Assembly (NCBI RefSeq): GCF_015751765.1 | Contig: NZ_JADOTX010000001.1 | Coordinates: 6,882,001-6,946,000, forward strand | Source: Micromonospora ureilytica | GTDB taxonomy: Bacteria > Actinomycetota > Actinomycetes > Mycobacteriales > Micromonosporaceae | Direction: 5' to 3' | Length of the DNA: 64,000 bases | Shown here: positions 8,310 to 14,326 of the stretch, piece after piece | How the letters are laid out: each line of letters starts with the position of its first letter | Position numbering within the stretch: position 1 is the first letter of the stretch | The notes under the pieces: generated by a model | Told to the model about the DNA's origin: nothing | Seen by the model: the letters and a program-made list of their open reading frames with translations, nothing else | The model's database searches: none | Made by a program: the position numbers and the translations under genes

Positions 8310-8789
8310 ATGATCCGTACCCGCCTCACTGCCGCCGCCCTGACACTGGCCGTCGCCGTTGCTACCGCCGGGTGCGGTGGCGACGCGGAACCGGGCGCCA
8401 CCGCGACGAGCAGCGCACCGAGCGCGTCAACGAGCACCAGGCCCGCCGCTGTCGAGGTCGAGTGCGTCAACATCGATCGGGCTCACAACGCGTGGGATGG
8501 GCCTCGCCGCGCCCAGTCGGCGGCGGAGGTCGCCGGATGGAACGAACTCGACATCAAGATGGCCATGGAGACCGGCGAGGACTACCTCAAGGCTGTCTCT
8601 GGGTATGAGAGTCAGCCCTCGAAGACGCTTGCGGTTGCGATCGCTGAGTACAACTTCGAGCTGTCCTTGGTCAACGCCGAGGCGGTGATCGGCGACAGGA
8701 TCGGCGAAGAGCAAGCGGGCAAGGCTGCCGCTGCGGCCGGCTCGGTCGGGGACGCCTACCGGGCGTGGCGTTCGGCTACCTGCGCCTGA
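8310..8789 (+). CDS. Putative lipoprotein
   Basis: A 159-residue protein with an N-terminal signal (MIRTRLTAAALTLAVAVATAGC) ending in a candidate lipobox; position -3 is Thr rather than the usual Leu, so lipidation is likely but not certain. A Ser/Thr/Ala-rich linker follows, then a helical domain with two Cys (VECVNI and the C-terminal ATCA) that could pair. An upstream TTG at 8283 is in frame but would bury the signal peptide. It has its own terminator downstream. It could be an exclusion or surface protein of the element; function unknown. Confidence 0.65.
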   Translation: MIRTRLTAAALTLAVAVATAGCGGDAEPGATATSSAPSASTSTRPAAVEVECVNIDRAHNAWDGPRRAQSAAEVAGWNELDIKMAMETGEDYLKAVSGYESQPSKTLAVAIAEYNFELSLVNAEAVIGDRIGEEQAGKAAAAAGSVGDAYRAWRSATCA

Positions 8790-8805
8790 CACTGCACAGC
8801 ACAGC

Positions 8806-8841
8806 GAACGGCCCGCCAGGGGCGATCCTGGCGGGCCGTTC
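8806..8841. terminator. Bidirectional terminator hairpin
   Basis: Perfect 14-bp stem GAACGGCCCGCCAG / CTGGCGGGCCGTTC with an 8-base loop, lying between the convergent lipoprotein and tape-measure genes. It can serve both. Confidence 0.8.
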
Positions 8842-8856
8842 GGCGTCGAGGGTCGG

Positions 8857-11142
8857 CTACCCCGCCTTGCGCCACGTCTTGCCGCCGCCGCGCTCATACG
8901 CCCGGATCGCCTGGACGGTCACCCGGCCAACATCCGCCAGGTTCGCGCCGGGGGCAACCGACACGTTGACGTTGAACGTCGGGCTGTAGACCTGCGTCCC
9001 GCCGCCGCCGGCAGCCGGGACGGCCCGCCCGGAGCCGACCTGCGGGCGGGACTGCACTGTCGCCCCGTACCAGCCGGCTGCCGTAGCGAGGATGTCCAGC
9101 GAGCGTCGTGGGTCGCCATACTTCGGCACGAACGCCTCACCGCCGGTGGCCTGCTCCGCGTACGCGTACCGCGCTCCAGCGACGGGCGACGCGACGTGCG
9201 CCTCCCGCAGGACACCCCACTGGGCGTGGTCGACGGCGGTGCCCCATCGGGCGTGTTCGGTGACGCCACCCCACCGGCGGCCGGTCGCCTCGGTGGCCTG
9301 TTCCCGGCGGACCTCAATGTCCACGATCGCCAGTAGCCGCGCCGAGGTGAAGATCGTCTTGTCGATCCCCGACAGGGTCTTTTTCCACGCCTTCACGCCC
9401 TTGTTGTCTGGGGTGAACTCGGCCTTCGTGTTGCGCTCCGGAGGGATCCCGAACAGTTGATCGGCGAGACGCTTGGCCTCGCCTCTCTCCACACCCATCG
9501 CGGCGGCGGCCTGCAAGAACTTCGCCCGACCCCGCTCGGTGGCGACCGTGGCGGCATCCTGCGATCGGGTCTGCTCAAACACCTTCTCGGCGGCCGTGGC
9601 CGCTGCGCCCGCGATACCCAGCAGCGCCTCGCGGTTCGCCCTGCCGCGCTCGGTGTTCGTGCTGATCCCGTCGTTGTTGGCCTTCCCCGCGGCGGTGGCC
9701 TTGTCGATGGCCTCCTCCAACCGCAGGTTGGCCTGCTCCGCTGACAGGTTCGCGCTGGTCCCCTTGTTCTGCAGCTCGAACGCTTCGGCCAGCTTGGCGT
9801 TGAACTCTTCGATCGACTGGGTGGTGTTGCGGTAGCTCTCACCGTTGGCCCCGAGCGCGCCGTTGACCTCTTCGGTCTTCGCCCGGAATGTGCCACTGGC
9901 GTCGGCGGCCGCGACCTGCGCATCGGTCATCCCGGCAGCCTTCAGGGTGGCGAAGTCAGCCGCGGTCGCCGTGCCCTCGGTGGCCGCCCGGTACGCCTCA
10001 GCCTCCGCCGTGCCGGCCTTGAAACCGTCGGCGGTGATGTCGAGCTGTATGCCCTGGCGCGCCAGGGCCTCCGAGATGTAAGAACTGTCCTCGATCCAGT
10101 ACCGGCCACGGTCGATCGCCGTGTCGACCTGGTCAGTCCAGCCCTTGACGGTCGCCCCGGCGTGCACGATCGCGGCCGACACACGGATAAAGCTGGTGAC
10201 TGCCGTGGTGAGGTCTTCGATCGCTGACGCGCCCTCGTCGGCGTCCTGCGACAGTGTGGTGAACGCGTCGCCAGCGGCGTCACCCACACCATCGAGCAGG
10301 GTCCCGAACGCGGCGACGGGCGCGTCTGCGTTATCCACCGCGTCCGCGATGCCGCCGACAAGCTTCTGACCACCAGACACCAGCCCGGCGACCAGCGGCT
10401 CCACCAGCCGCGACGAGTTGAAGATCCGCGACAGGTCCGGGCCGAGAGCACCCCATCCGGCTCGGATGTCGTCGATGCTGTCCAGCACCACCGGTGTGAA
10501 CCCGGCGGCGCGCTTCTCCAGGTCACCCAGGATGAACCCGCCCAAGTCCTTGCCGGCGGCCTGAACCCGAGCGTCCCGGGCGGCGAGGATGACACCACCG
10601 ACGATGCCGGCGCCAGCAGCACCGCCCACCACCGCGCCGGACAGTGCCGCCGACAGGGTCGGGGCCATCGCCAACCCCAGCGCAGCGCCAGCGGCACCCG
10701 CACCAGACGCGATCGGCGCGGACGCCATCAACGGACCGATGCGACCACCGAAGCGGGCGGCGAAGCCGCTGGCGGCGTCCTCGGCCTCCACCTCCATCAG
10801 CTTGCGCAGGTTCAGGTTGCGACGCAGGCCCGCCTGGTCGACCTTCAGCTTCTTCGACAGATCCGCCCGCGACGCCTCATCTGAGGTCGCCGCGATCTGC
10901 CGCGCCAACTCCCGGATCCCGTCCCGCGTCTCGTCGATCTGCGCGTCCAGCCGGCGGGCATCACGAGCCATCTCAGACAACTCGTCGCCGAGCTGCTCCG
11001 CCTCCTGGCTGGCCTTCTCGCTGGCGCCGCCCAGGTCCTCGACGGAGTCCTTGACGTCGTCGGTGGCCCGCTTCGCCTGCCGGCCACCACGGATGTATCG
11101 GGCAGCTTCCAGCAGCAGTTCAACCTTGACGGTGCGTGCCAT
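8857..11142 (-). CDS. Phage tail tape-measure protein
   Basis: 761 residues starting at ATG 11142 with TAGGAG 8 bases upstream. The N-terminus is a long coiled coil (about 20-120, rich in Glu, Asp, Arg and Ala). Next comes a Gly/Ala-rich hydrophobic stretch (about 130-205), then a helical middle. The C-terminus has the GGEAFVPKYGDPRRSL block and a final VYSPTFNVNVSVAPGAN beta segment and helix seen in actinophage tape-measure proteins. Such proteins set tail length and enter the host envelope during DNA injection. No tail tube, assembly chaperone or baseplate genes flank it. Here it is leftward cargo in an AICE, separated by a 365-bp gap from the gene upstream. Its role without a tail is unknown. 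Confidence 0.85.
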   Translation of the reverse strand: MARTVKVELLLEAARYIRGGRQAKRATDDVKDSVEDLGGASEKASQEAEQLGDELSEMARDARRLDAQIDETRDGIRELARQIAATSDEASRADLSKKLKVDQAGLRRNLNLRKLMEVEAEDAASGFAARFGGRIGPLMASAPIASGAGAAGAALGLAMAPTLSAALSGAVVGGAAGAGIVGGVILAARDARVQAAGKDLGGFILGDLEKRAAGFTPVVLDSIDDIRAGWGALGPDLSRIFNSSRLVEPLVAGLVSGGQKLVGGIADAVDNADAPVAAFGTLLDGVGDAAGDAFTTLSQDADEGASAIEDLTTAVTSFIRVSAAIVHAGATVKGWTDQVDTAIDRGRYWIEDSSYISEALARQGIQLDITADGFKAGTAEAEAYRAATEGTATAADFATLKAAGMTDAQVAAADASGTFRAKTEEVNGALGANGESYRNTTQSIEEFNAKLAEAFELQNKGTSANLSAEQANLRLEEAIDKATAAGKANNDGISTNTERGRANREALLGIAGAAATAAEKVFEQTRSQDAATVATERGRAKFLQAAAAMGVERGEAKRLADQLFGIPPERNTKAEFTPDNKGVKAWKKTLSGIDKTIFTSARLLAIVDIEVRREQATEATGRRWGGVTEHARWGTAVDHAQWGVLREAHVASPVAGARYAYAEQATGGEAFVPKYGDPRRSLDILATAAGWYGATVQSRPQVGSGRAVPAAGGGGTQVYSPTFNVNVSVAPGANLADVGRVTVQAIRAYERGGGKTWRKAG

Positions 11143-11507
11143 GTCAGGCTCCTAACTACGCGCCGTCACCGGCGGTGAGGGACGTAACGCTTCGTAGCTC
11201 TCGGCAAAACGTGGGAACCGTACAGAAGGCGAGCGACCTGCCCCAGTGGTCCAGGTTTGCTCATGATCAGATTTTTCCGGGCTTCACAGTGACGCAGCGT
11301 TACATGGCTCTCGTCACTCCTTGTGGTCAATTCCCCTGACTGGATAGGGATTGCGCGCGTATGTGTGGCCGTTGGGGTGGCGCGCAGGGGCGGTCGATGC
11401 GTGGAAAGGAGGCACGCTCTCGCCCCTTCGGCCCCGGCTCGCTGCCGACGGACGATGCAGACCGCCGACCTCGGGTGACGTTGACGCTGCTGCACCCCGG
11501 CCTGCCT
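11143..11507. other. 365-bp gap upstream of tape-measure gene
   Basis: No supported gene. The part next to 11142 has lower GC and should hold the promoter of the tape-measure gene, but I find no convincing -10/-35 pair. The gap makes co-transcription with the upstream small genes less certain. Confidence 0.5.
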
Positions 11508-11885
11508 CTATCGACGCCGCGGCGGGAACAGGTGCGCGAGGTCGCCCAGATCGTCGGGGCCAGCGTTGTCCGGCGGGAAGAGCGCGGCGAACTCGGCCAG
11601 GTCGTCAGGCCCGTTGCGCACGGCCGGCGGGAACAGGCCGGCGAACTCGTCGTCATCGACGGCCTGTTCCCGCTGCTCCTGCTCGGCCGAGATGGCGAGC
11701 AGCCTCGCCACGGTCGGGTCGGCCAGGACGGGGAACAGCCCGGCGATCGTCCGCCCAGCCTCGTCGGGGTCGTTGTCGTAGATGGCGCGCCACGTCTCGC
11801 GGGACTCGGCGGTGACTCGGCCGGTCCGGTACGCCCAGTCGGCGGGGTGCTCGCCGTGGCTCCACGGTCCTTGGTGGGTGCTCAT
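11508..11885 (-). CDS. Scaffold-like small protein with LFPP repeats
   Basis: 125 residues from ATG 11885, whose ATG overlaps the stop of the upstream HTH gene. Residues 14-50 (YRTGRVTAESRETW, then DPDEAGRTIAGLFPVL) resemble the processing helix of phage head scaffold/protease proteins, where a domain of the form GRI..RR..W..DPEGT..LL.L.P is common. Acidic copies of a unit ending in LFPP follow (FAGLFPP, FAALFPP, LAHLFPP), spaced about 18 residues apart, and the protein ends PPRRR. It may be a domesticated piece of a capsid protein or a linear-motif binder. This is an inference by resemblance, not a firm family call. Confidence 0.55.
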   Translation of the reverse strand: MSTHQGPWSHGEHPADWAYRTGRVTAESRETWRAIYDNDPDEAGRTIAGLFPVLADPTVARLLAISAEQEQREQAVDDDEFAGLFPPAVRNGPDDLAEFAALFPPDNAGPDDLGDLAHLFPPRRR

Positions 11886-12268
11886 GCTGTCTCGCCTCTC
11901 GTGAGTGCGTACGCGGCCAGGCTGTCGGGGTCGATGTGCCATTCAGTTCCGCTGCGCTGGGCTTCCAGAGCCCCTGTGCGGCAGAGCCGGCGGATGTAGC
12001 TGTCGCTGACCCGCAGCGCCTGAGCTGCGGCGCCTGACGTCACCGTTGACGGTGCCGGAGCAGGCGGCACCGAGACAGCCGCGGTTCCCATGGCGGAACT
12101 CCGGGCCGCGTAGGCGGCCTGCTCGACGGCCATGAGCAGCGCACCCTCGCCGGTGGTGAGGTTCCGGCGGTGGCGGAACGTCAGCGCACCAGCCCGCACC
12201 AGCTGCGCGAGCCGGCAGGCGTCGTCGGGGGCGATGAGCAGCCACCCGTCGGCGAGGGGTTGGGTCAT
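11882..12268 (-). CDS. Helix-turn-helix (excisionase-type) DNA-binding protein
   Basis: 128 residues from ATG 12268, which overlaps the upstream stop. The C-terminal 50 residues read VTSGAAAQALRVSDSYIRR, then GTEWHIDPDSLAAYALTR, the standard MerR/excisionase-type winged helix in which helix 2 reads DNA and the wing follows. The N-terminal half is a helical region without known family. It may regulate the leftward cargo. It is not next to the integrase, so a direct excision role is less likely than for the gene at 17177. Confidence 0.7.
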   Translation of the reverse strand: MTQPLADGWLLIAPDDACRLAQLVRAGALTFRHRRNLTTGEGALLMAVEQAAYAARSSAMGTAAVSVPPAPAPSTVTSGAAAQALRVSDSYIRRLCRTGALEAQRSGTEWHIDPDSLAAYALTRGETA

Positions 12269-12519
12269 GGTTCGACCACCATCGACAGCCACTCGTCAAC
12301 CGTGATCAGGGTGTCTTGGGGTCGCCCAACCATGCTGGCGAGGACGGCGGCCACGTCGAGCAGCTGGTCGACGGGGAGCGCGGCCAGCTCACCCACGGCC
12401 GCCTGATGCCCCAGGGCGCTGTTGCGGGCGGCGAGGGTCGCGAGGACGGCAGCGCGGGCGGCGTGCAGGGCCTCTGCGCTAACCGGGCCGGGGGTCGCCA
12501 GCGGGCGCCAGGTGCTCAT
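12265..12519 (-). CDS. Small hypothetical protein (84 aa)
   Basis: ATG 12519 to a stop that overlaps the next ATG by 4 bases. All-helical, with AARAAVLATLAARNSALGH and LPVDQLLDVAAVLASMV. No known family. Translational coupling to the HTH gene supports its reality. Confidence 0.6.
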   Translation of the reverse strand: MSTWRPLATPGPVSAEALHAARAAVLATLAARNSALGHQAAVGELAALPVDQLLDVAAVLASMVGRPQDTLITVDEWLSMVVEP

Positions 12520-12563
12520 CTGGTCACCCCTGCCCGTGGCGTGACACGGCTACGGTCGGCGCC

Positions 12564-13070
12564 ATGGCTGGAACCTTGTGGGTAGCGGTCCTCGGCGTGG
12601 TCCTGTCGTGCCTGTCGCTGGGATGGCAAGCCGCGAACTACGTCCTGACGGGCGGCCGGGTGAGGGTGACCCTGCTGGTCGGCGCGATGGGCAACGGCGG
12701 CATGGTGACCGGCAACCCGAACAAGCTGCGGGCTGGCTGGTTCGATCGTGTTGCCGAGCAGGGTTTCCGTGCGCCGGTAGTAGCGGTCAAGGTGGCCAAT
12801 GTGGGTCGCCAGCCGGTGACGGTGGCCCGTTGGAGCGTGGTGTGTCCGCTGGCCGGCACATTCACCCCGGTCAACAGCTCGATTGGCCCGGTCCTGCCGC
12901 ACCGCCTGGAGGTGGGCGAGTCGGAGACGTGGGCGATGGACATGCACGAGGTGCGCGCGTTGATGGAGACCACACGGAAGGTGGTCGCTAGGGGCAGGCG
13001 CGTGGTGGCGTTCGGTCAGGTCGAGTTGGGCGACGGCCGCACTAAGCGCACGCGTGAGGAGATCCGCTGA
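12564..13070 (+). CDS. Membrane-anchored hypothetical protein (168 aa)
   Basis: Divergent from the small genes to its left and set against the leftward run. ATG 12564 begins a hydrophobic helix (LWVAVLGVVLSCLSLGWQAAN). A mostly beta domain follows (VRVTLLVGAM, VVAVKVANVGRQPVTVARWS), compatible with an immunoglobulin-like or WxL-type fold. The VANVGRQPVTV segment is common in actinobacterial single-pass proteins of unknown role in mobile DNA. A surface or entry-exclusion role is possible but not shown. Confidence 0.6.
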   Translation: MAGTLWVAVLGVVLSCLSLGWQAANYVLTGGRVRVTLLVGAMGNGGMVTGNPNKLRAGWFDRVAEQGFRAPVVAVKVANVGRQPVTVARWSVVCPLAGTFTPVNSSIGPVLPHRLEVGESETWAMDMHEVRALMETTRKVVARGRRVVAFGQVELGDGRTKRTREEIR

Positions 13071-13081
13071 GGGGTGCCGGG

Positions 13082-13228
13082 TCACCGCCGGCCGCCCTTC
13101 CCGCGCCTGCGCCCTCGTGCGCCTCGCGGTTTGGCCCTGCCCGTACCCCTCGGCGCTCCGTTCTGAGCCGGCAGCGTGGCGCTGAGCGGGTTGCTGCTGG
13201 TGGTGGGTGGTTCCACTGGCGGGTTCAC
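13082..13228 (-). CDS. Small basic protein (48 aa)
   Basis: GTG 13228 overlaps the stop of the upstream gene by 4 bases (GTGA). The peptide is Pro/Ser/Thr-rich at first and ends in a strongly basic Gly/Arg/Lys tail (GARGRRRGKGGRR), suggestive of nucleic-acid binding. Length and composition alone are weak support; the coupling is the main evidence. Confidence 0.4.
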   Translation of the reverse strand: MNPPVEPPTTSSNPLSATLPAQNGAPRGTGRAKPRGARGRRRGKGGRR

Positions 13229-13530
13229 TGCGGCAGCCCCCGGTACGGGTCAGTGCGGATCTGGTAACGCTGGCCGGTGCGCGCGGCCAGCTCGGCGACG
13301 GCCGAGGTCACATCGTCGGCGAACTGCTCGGGGGTCTGGCTGTCGCGACGCATGAACACCATGGCCGAGGTGTGACCGGACCGACGCAGCCGGGCGAGCA
13401 TCGGGCAGGTGTCGTCATGGTGGACGGACACGTTGCCGGTGCGCCGCTCAACGGTGACGTCGCTGGAGCAGTCCGGGCAGCGGTGCGCCTTGCGTGCGTC
13501 GCGGACCTCGGCGGCGGTGAGCTTCCTCAT
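13225..13530 (-). CDS. Small zinc-ribbon-like protein (101 aa)
   Basis: ATG 13530 overlaps the previous stop. CPDC near residue 18 and HHDDTCP near 38 can form one metal site. The second half is helical (TPEQFADDVTSAVAELAART). Part of the chain of small overlapping genes downstream of rep. No function assigned. Confidence 0.6.
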   Translation of the reverse strand: MRKLTAAEVRDARKAHRCPDCSSDVTVERRTGNVSVHHDDTCPMLARLRRSGHTSAMVFMRRDSQTPEQFADDVTSAVAELAARTGQRYQIRTDPYRGLPQ

Positions 13531-13883
13531 CGGGTCGCCCCCGCCGGCCGGAATGCAGTCGGCAGCCAGCGCGGCTCGGCATACCCGTCGGGACCTGGGA
13601 GGCTCGCGGCCACCGGGTGACGGAGCATCTGCCCGTCAGCGACGTACGACAGCGGTGAGCAGATGGCTACGGCAACCCGAGGGTCACGACGGAGCTGGTC
13701 GACGATCTCGGCGTACTGCTGGCTCATCCCTGCCCACATCAGGCCGTTGGGCACCACCTCCAGGGCGTACGTGCCTTCGGTGGGGATGCCGTCGGCACTG
13801 ACCAGGCGACCGATCTCGGCGAAGGTCGTCCAGTCCCACTGGGCGATGTGCGCGACCAACTGGTCGATCAGCTCGGCACTCAC
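13527..13883 (-). CDS. Hypothetical protein (118 aa)
   Basis: ATG 13883 overlaps the stop upstream and the TGA overlaps the gene below. The sequence begins MSAELIDQLVAHIAQWDWTT and has an EIGRLVSADGIPTEG segment that could be a winged-helix core. No family recognised. Tight coupling in the rep operon supports it as real. Confidence 0.6.
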   Translation of the reverse strand: MSAELIDQLVAHIAQWDWTTFAEIGRLVSADGIPTEGTYALEVVPNGLMWAGMSQQYAEIVDQLRRDPRVAVAICSPLSYVADGQMLRHPVAASLPGPDGYAEPRWLPTAFRPAGATR

Positions 13884-14326
13884 GGGGCCACCCCCAGCTC
13901 ACCGGCGCACCGCCCGCAGACACCGAAGCTGAGCAGCATCGGCCCGATCGGCAGTACGCCCATGACCAGGCCGCGCCGGGTGTAGACCGAGCAGCGGTCA
14001 CAGGTCCGGTCGTCGACCGGGCCCAGCGGCGGCCGGAACGCCAGGCAGCCCCGGCAGGTGATGACCGCTGCGTTGCCAACGAACTCCGCGTGCATCGGGC
14101 CGATGGGTAGCCCGGGACCGACGTGCGGGCACACCCGGGCACCGCCTCGGGTGGTGAGCAGGGTCAACATCCGCTCGCCGAGGCCGGCAAGCCACGGGTG
14201 CGCGGCGGTGGTGGTCATCGAGGCTTGGGAGCCGAGCGAGGCGGCCACCTTCACCATCAGGTGCTGCTGGTCGGCGGCGGCGACCCGGGCGGCCACCCGC
14301 TCGCCGTTGGTCATGGTGGCGCTCAT
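13880..14326 (-). CDS. Multi-CxxC small protein (148 aa)
   Basis: ATG 14326 has AAAGGAA 6 bases upstream and overlaps the rep stop. The N-terminal half is helical. The second half carries CRGC, CDRC and CGRC pairs plus CPH, enough for at least two zinc sites, with repeated (L)PIGPM segments. It is probably a nucleic-acid or protein-binding accessory to the replication protein. The upstream in-frame extension to 14407 lies inside rep and is not used. Confidence 0.6.
   Translation of the reverse strand: MSATMTNGERVAARVAAADQQHLMVKVAASLGSQASMTTTAAHPWLAGLGERMLTLLTTRGGARVCPHVGPGLPIGPMHAEFVGNAAVITCRGCLAFRPPLGPVDDRTCDRCSVYTRRGLVMGVLPIGPMLLSFGVCGRCAGELGVAP

Noticed and set aside
8857..11142. Multi-pass membrane transporter from the hydrophobic stretch
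   Set aside because: One Gly/Ala-rich hydrophobic stretch inside coiled coils and a beta tail fits a tape-measure protein; no transporter motif.
11136..11507. Short overlapping open frames in the gap before the tape-measure gene
   Set aside because: No ribosome binding site, no homology, and the frames overlap one another on both strands.
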